From the NCBI GenBank assembly GCA_900169235.1, contig FWCC01000139.1, forward strand, positions 4,249 through 57,264: a stretch of 53,016 bases of DNA, given 5' to 3'. Shown in pieces: positions 31,867 to 42,199 of the stretch. The notes under the pieces were generated by a model, which did not search any database, was not told the origin of the DNA, and saw only the letters and a program-made list of their open reading frames with translations. The stretch comes from Zarea fungicola. Lineage: Eukaryota > Ascomycota > Sordariomycetes > Hypocreales > Cordycipitaceae. How positions within the stretch are numbered: position 1 is the stretch's first letter; each line of letters begins with the position of its first letter. The position numbers and the translations under genes were made by a program.

Positions 31867-33846
31867 ATGCTGCCTTTGCGGCCCAAGCAACCCAGTGATG
31901 ATATCCAGGAGTGCTTGGATATCTTAACAAAGGTGGTATACCTCCTTCACGTTGACTCTCCCGCTAACTCTGCACAGCTGCCGGCTCTTGCTCGCCTGAA
32001 GTTCAGCCAAACCTTTGTCGCAATTGGCATATCCAGCACAAACGATTCGCAAAGCCTCGAGACGCTACGCAAATATGACGCAGATTGCATAGTCCAATTG
32101 GTGGAAGAGAGCCTTCATAAGTTGGAACCAGCTCATGACACATCGAAACACCACATTGCATTAATCCGAAGCGTAATTGCGTTGTCCACTGACAACAAAG
32201 ACTACCGCCGGTCACAACTTCTAGACACCGAACGAACATTTCAACAAAACCGGCAAATATACCTTCGCATTCTTGGTATTGATCTGGTTGCGACTTGTGT
32301 AGACATTGCTGAGCTTTCTGAATGCGCAAGAGGATGCAAGATCTTCCAAGAGCAGCCCGATGTTTATACTTTCCGCCAGCTTCTGCATCCGTACTACTTG
32401 CCCATCAGGCCTCAAAAGTGCCTCCCATGGGAAATAGCGCGCGACGTCACCTGTGAAGAGGCCGGATATTTTACTGCATTTATAAGTCAGCTTGAGCGCC
32501 AGCTCGGCCACATAGAGCAAGATCATCACGATATCCTCTTCATTATTTATCAAAGAAGCAGACGCTCGGATTCACAGTTTTCCAAGTCATTTTTGGACCA
32601 TAACAGAGATTTTCTTCGACATAAGATCCGAGTTAGCCAAGCCCCGCATCAACTAGTGGTATATATTGTTGCTGCTGTTGTGCTGCACGGTGACTATTCC
32701 CTTCACACCATCGATGAGTTTATGAATAACCAGGCCATCAATGTGTCGCCTACAAGCATAACATCTTTCACCAGGGCACTCAAACGTACAAGTCTGGACC
32801 GGCCTGGGGTGACAGAGAAGGTGCTCAAACTTTTGCCGACTTTGCTAGGAGACAACGGTGATGTATATGATGACACCTACATAAGGCCCGACCTGGATGA
32901 ATATTGGCTCGCGAGAATAAAAGACGAGACTGATCACCATTCTGCATGGCAAAGATATTCGAGTGTGAAATCCCTTCTTACAGCATATTCTCTGGGATAC
33001 AGCACAGAACCGGCAACTGGGAGCAACTATCGCAGCATTTCACAGAATCTCCAAAGCGATTCTAATGTTCATATCGATTACCAACTGGCACCACGAGAGA
33101 CGCGATACAAAATGTGGAAGATTATGGATGAGGCATCACAAATTTACTTGATCCGAGTCCTATTGCGTGTTGCAAAATTCACCCCGGTGTTTGATAAACT
33201 GGATATCCATCCGGAGTCATCAACCCAGCTTGAATGGCTCCGAATTGGTGCATTTTTATGTGGCGCCTTGTATCGCTCCATTCCACCAGGCTCACTTCCG
33301 TCGGACTTCAGCGCTTCCACCCTGCCATGTATTTTGTTCCATGGTATTCGAATGTCGAGCCAGGAAGGGGATGCTGTGAGATATTATTCGTCATCTTTCA
33401 TTTAATTATTACGAACTAATTGTGTGACAGGCTATGGCCCTGTTGCTGCATGTGGAGAAAATCTTTTCCGCAATCGCCAATTTTGATCTCTCTGAAAGGG
33501 CTAGTGCAGGGCCGAAGAGTCGACGTGTAGATGGAGTCAGCGAGTCTGATGGAAAATAATTGGTTTAAACCAGACACAACCAACCACTGTCTCTGACAAC
33601 GACGGCGTTTTTCGGTTTGAAAATTTGAGATTCACGTCCGGCACCTGCTGGGACTTTAGTATGGGCTCCAACGCTTACGCCGAAGTCTACGGCAGAGACA
33701 TCGACGGACAATTATTTTCGATACAAACGGAAATGACTTGGGCGGTAAAGAACAGCATGAATGGGGTTATGCAACATGGGGACTTGTATACACTCACGGG
33801 CAAAACGGCCTTAGCCAAAATCTGCATACATGTGTCGCTAGGCTGA
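31867..33846 (+). CDS. Unrecognised 545- or 625-aa protein
   Basis: Not recognised. Exon 1 (31867-33375) encodes 503 mostly helical, charged residues (DDIQECLDILTKVVYLL, LARLKFSQTFVAIG, FTAFISQLERQLGHIEQDHH, SAWQRYSSVKSLLTAYSLG). A 55-nt intron (GTGAGA..CTAATTGTGTGACAG) joins AMALLLHVEKIFSAIANFDL from 33431 in phase. Reading straight on ends at TAA 33557-33559 (545 aa). A further 47-nt intron (33527-33573, GTAGAT..CCAG) also keeps phase and adds exon 3 to TGA 33844-33846 (625 aa), with a beta-rich tail: DGVFRFENLRF, AEVYGRDIDGQLFSI, MTWAVKN. That tail has no ATG of its own, favouring the longer form, or both by alternative splicing. No signal peptide or membrane span. Confidence 0.66.
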
Positions 33847-34568
33847 CCCACAAGACAGTACCCAGCAGCTACAAATCATCACTCACCCTGGAGAAAAACG
33901 ATGAACAGGCTTAAAAGTGCTTAAATGAGTTTTGGTTTCGTTTTAGGGTTGTTTCGAGAAATTTCTACGGTTTTTTTGCTCCGTCGAAGCTGGTTAGAAA
34001 ATTGAATACTTTACCAAAACCGGAAGGCCGTTTTGCCCATGAGTGTAGTAGCGATGTTACAGTATCTCAAATTCTGAATTTTACTTATATGTTGAGACTT
34101 TCTTCATCTCTCATTACGTTTGTCAAGCCGCGTCCTCGTGGCCTGAAACTGCTTTCCTGCTGAGTAATAGTTTTAGTTCCTGTGTAAGACGTTCCTCAAA
34201 ACCTCATTCCTACGTGGCTTGAGCCTCAAATGGGACAGTGCTGCCCCTCCATCAGCTTGATAGAATGAAACAATAGTTCTGCGGACTTGGAGGGTGGGAC
34301 GGCCTACGGAGAGGGCATGGCAGCTGCAGGTTGCATGTTGCGACGGAATGCTAGCTCTCAAATCGAGCCATTCGCCGTCTGACAGTTTACGGCATAGTCT
34401 ATTGCTCCATCCGACTGGGTCCCTGCTTAAAGTAGGCATCCGAATTGCATTGTGTGTCACCTAGCTTCTTGTCCAGAGGTGGGGTATCGTCAAGCCAGAA
34501 TGGCCACTCAGCAAATGCCCCAGTTCCCTGTGGCCAGTACTGTCTTGGCAGCCGTGTTTTCCTGACCC
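33847..34568. other. Intergenic, no supported gene
   Basis: AT-rich first half. The minus ORF at 34173-34460 lacks motifs. An ATG at 34500 opens only 20 codons. Confidence 0.4.
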
Positions 34569-35298
34569 TTGATGGCATTCTTTAAGTTTCCCTTTCCCCC
34601 GTACGGGCCAAACAACCTAGTGCTCGCTGTTGAACAAGAACGGTACCGAAGAGTACGTTGCCTCTTCTACCTCTTCAGAAACGCGCAAATGGGTGAGATC
34701 GACCCTGAGGCTTTACTACATGCAGCTAATATTCGCAGCCTATCCGACTTTTCTGCTCGCTATCTGGCTCGCAAATTATATGCAAACGGAAGCAGATACG
34801 TATCAGTTAGTGGTCTATCCTGCAGGGACCTTGGAGCTGTTTAGTTCCGTGCTCAGTCCTGTAGGGGCTAAAGTGCCTTTTGTATCTTGGAAATATGCTG
34901 TGAATGCTCAAACCGAATGGACTCAAGATGCAATAACGCTACTTCAACGGGCGCTCTCTACCGATATCAACGAAGTCTTCGAGAGGGTGAAGAATGGGAT
35001 TCCAGTTTGGCGGGCTACGCGGGGTCTTTTGAAGGATTCACGCCGTCCCTATGCAGGTTCCGTGTCGCCACTCACAGGGGAGATCCGCAAAGCACCGGAG
35101 GCATTCGATGGAAAGGTAATTTGGCTGTCGACAAACGACGATGCGGTGCTCATCCATACCGAAATAGAAGAAAAAACGAATGCTTATCAGTTTGAGATAT
35201 TGCAGCTATTCAATGGTTGGAGCTCTTTGGACGAGAAGGGGAGATGTGTTAAAGTTGGACCGCTTAGTTACTATGACGTTGAATGTCCAGTACAATAG
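34569..35298 (+). CDS. Unrecognised 227-aa protein
   Basis: Not recognised. Exon 1 (34569-34692, MMAFFKFPFPPYGPNN) and exon 2 (34739-35298) join over a 46-nt intron (GTGAGA, GCAGCTAATATTCGCAG) splitting an Ala codon in phase. Exon 2 alone has no upstream ATG in frame, which supports the splice. Features include a hydrophobic segment (YPTFLLAIWLANYM), a central beta-like part (YQLVVYPAGTLELFSSVLSP) and a charged C-terminus ending YYDVECPVQ. No conserved catalytic pattern is visible. An ATG one codon later is an equally good start. Confidence 0.5.
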
Positions 35299-36500
35299 GC
35301 CCTTTACAACGTGACCTACAACACAACTTTTACCGCATGTGTGACGACGGGGTGGCTGACCAAAATAAGTCGACATGGCTCAACAACGGGTCAGCAAAGG
35401 ACAGAGCTAAAATATGCTGTCAAGTTACATGGTCTGAAAGTTGCTCTCTAACCGTCAGCAACGTAGAGTTCCAAAACGGCTCTTTTAAAATCCCTAGCTG
35501 TTGGTGCACGATGCTAGCGCAGGACAGCTAACACCCACTGTCATTCCTGGTACAGCGGCGCGGCTTGCCTTATGCATACTAACGTACCCCACGTGCATAA
35601 TTCGGAGAGCTGGTTTTACTCCAGCTGTCATGATGTGCATGTATGCATAAGAATTATGCCTTCCGCTTTACTTGGCCAGACTTAGGTTCACGCAGCAGGG
35701 CCAGCGCCTGCTAGGTGCGCGGATGGAGACGTGTTTTCCTGGCTGGTTGCTGTTGTGCATTCAATCCAATGCACCAGCCCATGTGTCGACGTAATTATCA
35801 CTATAGTGCGTATTTATCCGGAGTAAAATATTTGCTCTTATTATTAAATATACCCAAAAAAACCACGGGCCACCCACAGCGTGTATTGATTAGCCCGACA
35901 AAGTATCCAGGGATGCCTACACGTGGATGGTGCAGGATGTCATGCCGTACGTGGTGAACTTGCGCGGGCTGCACCCACTATGCGCGTGCTGCTTGTCTCC
36001 TGTGCTGGTGAGTACTCGCAAATGGTTGGGGCACCGAAGGAGCACTGTACTTGTGCATATGTGCTTGTCAAGCCGGCAGACATTGTGAGATACACGGTGA
36101 CAGCGCTGGCATGCTATGGGGTACATTGTCGGGCAACCTGGTAGCCCAGGGTGCGCGTTGTGCCGTTCGCGTCGTGGGGGTGATGGGCCCCTGGCTGTGG
36201 ACTGGCCAACCACCCCAACCAACAGCTTCACGGGCGGGTCTTCACCAGCAGTCACCAAGTTGCCGCGTTGGAGTTAGCTTGTGAGAGGCATTCTCCCTGC
36301 GTATGAAGAGTGGTTGCGTGCACGGCAACGTTTTTAATATTGTCTGTATTTAAACAGATGCGCGAGTTCACACCTGCATTTCTACAAATGGCACTTTCAT
36401 CGACATTTCAGTGGTGCAATAACAAGAGAAGAGGGTTTTGATGCCGTTTTAGCATGTCTCCGACAGGTTGCTCTAACCTCTGATATCCTAAAGCATACCG
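35299..36500. other. Intergenic, no supported gene
   Basis: ORF 35283-35531 overlaps the previous stop and has no motif. From 35900 to 36280 the DNA is GC-rich with ORFs in four frames, typical of degraded repeat DNA. No partner copy was identified. Confidence 0.4.
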
Positions 36501-37578
36501 CTAGGCAGTAGCCGCGCTTTTGCTCATCCGAGCCCGTGGCTTTCTATACTTGTTGTTGTAATAGTTTCGAACTTGGCCTGAAGCTGTGTTAGTTGAATTT
36601 TGAGGGGTGCAAACGCGTGGCGGACGGCGTACTTGGCTTGAGATTATTTGACTCAGCCAACATCTGCCTTGCGGCCAGACCCGGCCTTTTTTTCCCCTCG
36701 CGTTCATTCCAAGCATCAAGCACTCGTTCTTGCTCTACTGTAATTATCTGTTTTTGTATGCGGCGAGGTTGCTTGGCGGCGGTGCGATCGGTGAAATTGG
36801 CACTGCTGAGCTCCTGGCAGAGGATATGAATGAGGCATGGCATTCCATGTTTGGGCTCCCACTTTGGGGACTGGGATCCTGGTATTCATCATTGTGGCCA
36901 TAGAGAAGAGGTTTCGAGCTCGGTTGCGCAGTCTTGATGTCTGTGACATCCACCTTATCTGACGCAGATTCGAACGTGTCACCGCAATTATTGCCCAAAA
37001 CAACTCCAAGAAAAGAGTTTCGCTGGTGTTGATTACCTGTGTGGGAATCAGCAGTCGTAATTGACATGCCACTCGGCGGACTAGATGTGTTCCCGGTGGT
37101 CGTCGAAATCCCCGGTATCGTTTCTTGGCATCGGTCTCGGATCCTTGGATTGTTGGCCAGATACTGCCCTACATCGCGGCTGCGCTGCTCGTTTTCTTTG
37201 CAAAGGTCTAAATATAGGTGGCTCAGCCGCTCGCGTTTGGGTTCGAGTTCTTTTTTCTCTTTCTCCCTCCCGCTGCGGGGATCTTTAGCGGGGGACGGCA
37301 TTATGTTTCGTGGCTTAGTTCGTTGCCTGGCTATCTTTACGCATTCGTGCCCTCTGAGGTTGCAGTTTGTACATTTTGAAGAGCCAGGCGGGTTGTATTC
37401 GCAGCGAATCTACACAAGTCAGTGCTTCTGATCGACGGCGTCTATAATTACCAACCTTTTTCCTTTTGCAACATTCGCAAACAATTTTCTGTTGTCTCGC
37501 TGGAGGGCCATGGCCTTGATTGTACAATGGCTGCTGGCTTAATAGAATGGGAGGTTGGAAACCGGATTGAGTGCTCAT
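36501..37578 (-). CDS. Zn2Cys6 regulator, paralogue 1
   Basis: Predicted fungal transcription factor, 308 residues in a four-exon model: 37578-37456, 37409-36804, 36747-36633, 36583-36501. Intron 1 (46 nt, GTTGGT..GTAG) falls inside the zinc cluster after CKRKK; the spliced cluster is C34-x2-C37-x6-C44-x9-C54-x2-C57-x6-C64. A charged helix follows (EKKELEPKRERLSHLYLDL), then a Ser/Pro/Asn-rich middle. Intron 2 has a poor donor (GTGCCA), so a 1-nt frameshift is the alternative. Intron 3 is good (GTACGC, CAACTAACACAG). The C-terminal exons encode a module shared with the gene at 39179: VLDAWNEREGKKRP, MLAESNNLKP and QVRNYYNNKYRKPR. If intron 2 is false the gene is broken and stops after 262 codons. 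Confidence 0.7.
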
Positions 37579-39178
37579 TTAGGTCGTGAAAGGGAACGTG
37601 ACCAGCGAAATGGAGAAACAAGAGTAAAAGGTGAACAGACACGTACTGGCACAGATAAGATGGCAGAACTGGATGGCACTGTGGATAGGACAGGGCTCCT
37701 ACCTATGTGATGTATACGTCGTGGCCGCTGCTCAGTGTAACCCCTCACTAGTCTGCGGCTGGGGCGCCACTACACTGGCCTTGCCAATGGCCTTTTGAGA
37801 CGCATGGCCTGGCCCATGCTCAAAGCACAGATCTCTCAATAGCTTCCGCGAGTGATTAAACTCTGTGGCTAAAGCGGCACGCGCAACTACTCCCGGGAGG
37901 GGGGTGGTAGTAGAACGATAGTCGAGATGACGGTGGCGTTGGGAACATGTACAGGGGCAGCTGCACCTTGGCCAAATCCACACTGAGAATGTAATTTTGC
38001 GCCATGTGAGATATCTTTTCTCATTTCGTCAGCCAATTTTCTGCATGCTGTGGCCTGTGGCCTGTGGCACCATGCAACGCAAAATGTAGAGGTCACTTCC
38101 TGTTGTTAAAGGTTTTGCTTTTCTCGGGGCTTCTGCCTAAAGGTAAGACGAATGATCCGAATCTATGTCCGGCGATACCTGTTTTAACATGGGAACCCCG
38201 TCACCTCGTAGTTGCACTCATTTCACCACTACAGAATTGCACTATTGACGACGAGTTGCGAACCCACTGGTAGCATGCTTTTCACATGCTACATGTTCCT
38301 TGCTTCACCAGGGATTCTGACTGCCCAACGTAGACCGACCGAGGCGACCATCTGGATGGAATGAATAACTGTGCGCCTTTTGAGGATCATCGGTAGTTAG
38401 GTGTGTCGATGCGTCCCACAACAAGAGGCTGAAGACAGGGATAGCAGGTTCAAGGCTGTCACGCCCAGGGCAAGACATTAAGCAACCGGGCCGTTCCTTA
38501 TGAACAGGCCGCTGTAAGCTGGCCAGGTGCATTGAGCACGGTGTTATCGAATAGGGGAGGAAGGATACTCGGCTTACAATTTAAATGTTCGTGGCTATGT
38601 TGCACGCATGTATACATTCCGACTATGAAGCGGTGTGTCAGCCGTGGGAGCCTAATCTAATTGCTGCTACTCGTATCACAAACCGGAACGCTTGGCCCGA
38701 CGCCTGAACCTATATGTTGTTTTGCTGTTACACCTCTGTCTTCCAAAGTCTTTGTCCTTTACTTCCTCAGCGGCTGAGTAACTGTGCCTTGTTCCTCATT
38801 CTACACAAATGGTGGTAGCCAACAATGTCTTCCAATCCCAATCCCGATCCCAAAACGCCTAGAGTTCACAATCACCACTCAAAGCGAAAAAATAATAATT
38901 CCACCGACGTTCAGTATTCATGTCAAAAATCTGTCAACCCCCCAAAGACGAGATCCACTCTTAAGACTGCTAAGGAGAGAAAATGAGTGTGAGTGTTCTA
39001 TGGAGATTGTATTCACACGAAATAGCTACTGACAGCCTCAGGCCAGGAACTGAACTTGTGGAGGAGGGTTGTGTAGTAGTACGATCTGGCTAGGTATTTA
39101 GTTCAATGATATGAATGAAACGCTCTAATATTATGGCATCGACTATTTTGTTGCTAGCTTGCTAATGTTCTCCCCTGC
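37579..39178. other. Intergenic with repeat family C fragment
   Basis: Separates the two Zn2Cys6 paralogues. Repeat C occupies about 37843-37985. At 38824 an ATG opens 56 codons (MSSNPNPDPKTPRVHNHHSK) that end at a TGA; overlapping frames and no partner exon make it doubtful. No other gene is supported. Confidence 0.4.
37843..37985 (+). repeat. Repeat family C fragment
   Basis: Matches 40948-41095: TTCCGCG-TGATTAAACTCTG then GGCTAAAGCGGCAC, ACTACTCC, GGGGGGT, GATGAC-GTGGCGTT and a GGGGCA--TGCACC block. Non-coding and diverged by many transitions. Confidence 0.7.
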
Positions 39179-40391
39179 TCAACTTGAACTCTTTTTGGTC
39201 CGACGCGCACCTTTACGGTCTCTATACTTACCCCGGTAGTGGCTCCGAACTTGATCAATACTGGTGTAAGTTGATATCTCAAAGGTGACGCCCATGAAGG
39301 ACAGCATACCAGGATGGAGACCTGTTTCCTCTGCTAATTTCTCCTCGGCGACTTTATTTGGAAACTTTGCACCAGGATTTTGGCCACTCCATTTTTCAAG
39401 CTTATCGAATTGAATCTGTAGAAGTGTCTTTTTGCCTTTGGCGATTCCTTCAACTTTGGCGGGTGGTTGGCTAGTTGGTTGGCTGGTTGGGGCCGCGCTT
39501 CTCTCTGCTTCCCTGTCCGTGTGATTTGGCCGAGAAATGGGTGTCTCCGCGGAGTCGGTCGAGGAAAAATGTCTGTGAGCGGCAGCCTGGTCACGGTTGA
39601 TGGCTTTTGTAAAATAATCTGTGATGTTGCCATCATCCCCCATGACGATTTGAAAATAACTCAATGACTTCTCCCGACTAGATGTGTCCTGAATGACGGC
39701 TGAAGTTCCTGGCGCCGTTACTTCACGGTAGTCTCGTTGCGGGGAGACGGTGCCAGTATCACTGGTCATATCTCGCTGCATGAGTGATGCCTTACTAGGG
39801 TTGACTTGTACATGCGTTTGACTGTGATAATCAGCGCGGGGAGCATTAGTCGGCTCCGGCCTTGTGATTCTTTGTTCAGTCATTTGCCTCTGTTGGTTTG
39901 TCGTTGGCAAGACGCACTTTTCCTCTCTTCTTTTGCAGCTTTGACAGGACAAAAGACCAGGTGTATGGTCGCAGCGAATCTTCACAAGTCAGTGCCTCTG
40001 ATTACGCATTAAAGGCATAATTGCCAACCTTTCTGTTATGGCAATTCTCGCAGGCCGCTTTTTTTTTTCGACCGCGAGATTTCGGGGCATTACAAGCAGG
40101 GAATGCGCTCTCATGATCAAGGTCAGTATAGCTGGGGGTATGTTTTGGTTTATGATCGCCATTATTAGGATAATGGCCGCCGGTGTAGTACCCGCGACGC
40201 TGGCTCGATTGAATCGAAGGTTGTATTCCGTCGTTAACCGGGTTAGGCGGCAAAATTGGGATATGAGCTAATTCTACACCAAGCCGGCATATGTTGGGGT
40301 GATTCTGCTCTGGGATAGGGATAGCTTGCTGCATGATCCAAGCGCTATGTTGAGGGTAAGGCGACGTGTAATTCTTCTGTGAGGCGGCCAT
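39179..40391 (-). CDS. Zn2Cys6 regulator, paralogue 2
   Basis: Predicted fungal transcription factor, 387 residues. Exon 1 is 40391-40029 from an ATG (MAASQKNYTSPYP); exon 2 is 39979-39179. The 49-nt intron (GTTGGC..GAAG) lies inside the zinc cluster at the same position as in paralogue 1. Spliced cluster: C114-x2-C117-x6-C124-x8-C133-x2-C136-x6-C143, preceded by RGRKKK. A long Gln/Thr/Ser-rich linker follows. The C-terminal module reads LEKWSGQNPGAKFP, EKLAEETGLHP, DQVRSHYRGKYRDRK, then a basic end. Spacing of Trp, Gly-x-Lys, Leu-Ala-Glu and the basic Tyr motif matches paralogue 1 and recalls a small helix-turn-helix, perhaps homeodomain-like. A 42-nt GT..AG segment before DQVRS may be an optional in-frame intron. 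Confidence 0.8.
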
Positions 40392-40769
40392 TATCTCACA
40401 ATCAGCCAATAGCTGGGTGAGAGTAAGATGAATGGCTAGGGTGATATTGCGATGAAGCAATTGTCGCGGTTGACTTTGCAGTGGACCTGTTTGTCGTCAG
40501 TGATGGTAAGGAGGAATAAATGTGCTTGTGAGGGCAGAAATATTGACACTTGGGGGCAATCTAATACTAGATCAACGAGAGGGAAGGCGCCTCGTTTGTA
40601 CCCACTTTAGTCCATATTGACACTCCAAGTCGAGGCGTGGGACACAATCTTGGTGCTGGGAGTCTGTGCGCTGCCAGCCCGTGGAGTTGCGGGACTACAG
40701 ATGAGATGGTATCCGCATTGTAGGCATGGGTAGGGCGCCATTGCAAACCGTCCTCGCTTAATTACGTAG
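40392..40769. other. Promoter side of paralogue 2
   Basis: An in-frame extension upstream (to 40460) exists but begins with a poor hydrophobic run, so ATG 40391 is preferred. No other gene is supported. Confidence 0.4.
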
Positions 40770-41100
40770 GCAAAATTGCTGTGATGCTGGCCGTGGCATG
40801 TCCTCGAAACAGGGCTTGGCAGGGTCCCGCACGGCTGCGAAGGAGTCCTTGCTGTCTAAATTGAGAGCAAAGGCAAGTGACCCATAATCGAACAGTGAGG
40901 CCATGACTCAGGGACTTATGCGTGGTGACACACCTGCAGTTTCCGCGCATGATTAAACTCTGTGGTTAAAGCGGCACACGCACTTACTCCAGAGGGGGGT
41001 AGAGTATGTCGAAGAACGGCAGTCCAGATGACAGTGGCGTTTAGGCCATTGCAAAATGAACTGGGGCAAATGCACCCTAGCCCAACCCACCCGGCCCGGA
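40770..41100 (+). repeat. Repeat family C, longest copy
   Basis: The right part matches 37843-37985 and the left part matches 42960-43125 (AGGGCTTG-CA-GG, CCTTGCTG, AAAGG-AA-GCAAG-GA-CCATAAT, GGACTTATG-GTG). This copy therefore spans both fragments. No ORF of note; probably a decayed mobile element. Confidence 0.65.
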
Positions 41101-41485
41101 CCTGTTGCAGAAGATGCAAACTGGGCATTGTATTGCCATTCCTATGGTGATCCCAAAGTGAGTGACCATAGTGCAGACACAATCCAAGGGAAAACTATAG
41201 GTAAAATTACATCAGAGGCCAGAATGAGTTAACGCACCTGACTTGTGAGCCGAGCGAGAACATCACCACGCTTAAAAGGCGAGAGGCCGGCATCCATGTC
41301 GTGCAGCCATTACCCCTGCATGGTGGAATAGGACAGAGGAAACGACATGGTAGCCGAATGGGGACGGGCAGAGCATCCCATGCAAGGTCTACCATATATT
41401 TCGCCACACAGTCTGGTGACAGGGAACAGTCAACGTTCAACACTCAACCTCTCTTCAATTTCGACGTCAAATCGGTTCGGCTACC
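41101..41485. other. Upstream region of 237-aa ORF
   Basis: Overlapping ORFs at 41207-41615 are shadows. No clear TATA box within 120 nt of the ATG at 41486. Confidence 0.35.
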
Positions 41486-42199
41486 ATGTCGGCAGAAATA
41501 CCGTGGAGTCTTCTGCAAAATGCAGCGCAAATGCGCAAATGCATCAGCACCACCCTACAATCGATTACTGAAGAGAACTGCACTGCTCTGTCGGACGGAG
41601 ACGTTGACAATATGACGTTCATCGAGATGTGTTTGGATCAAGGCTCTTCTCAAGAAATGCTTCCCAGCGACCCCGTAAGGGATATAGCAAGCGCCGTGAT
41701 ATTTTTTCAGTCGTGGCCAGTACACATTGTGAGGCCATCTAGCATCCTGCTGGCGTCGCGGTACGCCGATCAGATTGGAACTGCCCTTTTTGTGCTCACC
41801 GAAAAGCACTCTGTTTCCGGCGACGATGCTATCAAGTCAAAGTTGCTCAAAGAGTCCATGGTTTGGCATAAAGAGGCGTCTTCCTGGGCCAGGGGCATCC
41901 TACATGCGGAAACAGAGCTACGTGCGATGAAATGCAAGGAGCTGTGGGCAGTGTGGCGATTTTGCTACCATGGAAAACCGAGCACACATGAGCAAAAAGC
42001 GCTCAGGAAACTCCTCCCGGTACAAGCAAAACAACTGTTGTTGGAAATAGGTGATGATCATCCAAGCCGATGCGAGCTAAAACACCTACTCAAGACACTT
42101 CAAGCCGCAGAGGCCCGGCAGCGTCTGATACGATCGCTTTCTTTTCAACGTAAGGCATCGTTGAGACTGCTCACTAAATATCCTGTCAAAATTTACTGA
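41486..42199 (+). CDS. Unrecognised 237-aa protein
   Basis: Not recognised. Intron-free ORF from ATG 41486 (MSAEIPWSLLQN), mostly helical and charged: AAQMRKCISTTLQSITEEN, DPVRDIASAVIFFQSWPVHIV, SKLLKESMVWHKEASSWARG, ELWAVWRFCYHGKPSTHEQ, LKHLLKTLQAAEARQRLIRSL. The repeated Leu/Trp pattern would suit a helical bundle. There is no signal peptide, membrane span or catalytic motif. The even composition across the full length favours a real gene over chance. No neighbour gives a functional clue. Confidence 0.6.
   Translation: MSAEIPWSLLQNAAQMRKCISTTLQSITEENCTALSDGDVDNMTFIEMCLDQGSSQEMLPSDPVRDIASAVIFFQSWPVHIVRPSSILLASRYADQIGTALFVLTEKHSVSGDDAIKSKLLKESMVWHKEASSWARGILHAETELRAMKCKELWAVWRFCYHGKPSTHEQKALRKLLPVQAKQLLLEIGDDHPSRCELKHLLKTLQAAEARQRLIRSLSFQRKASLRLLTKYPVKIY

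Noticed and set aside
40391..40460. N-terminal extension of Zn2Cys6 paralogue 2 to 40460
   Set aside because: Poor start context and an unrelated hydrophobic run; ATG at 40391 gives a cleaner N-terminus.
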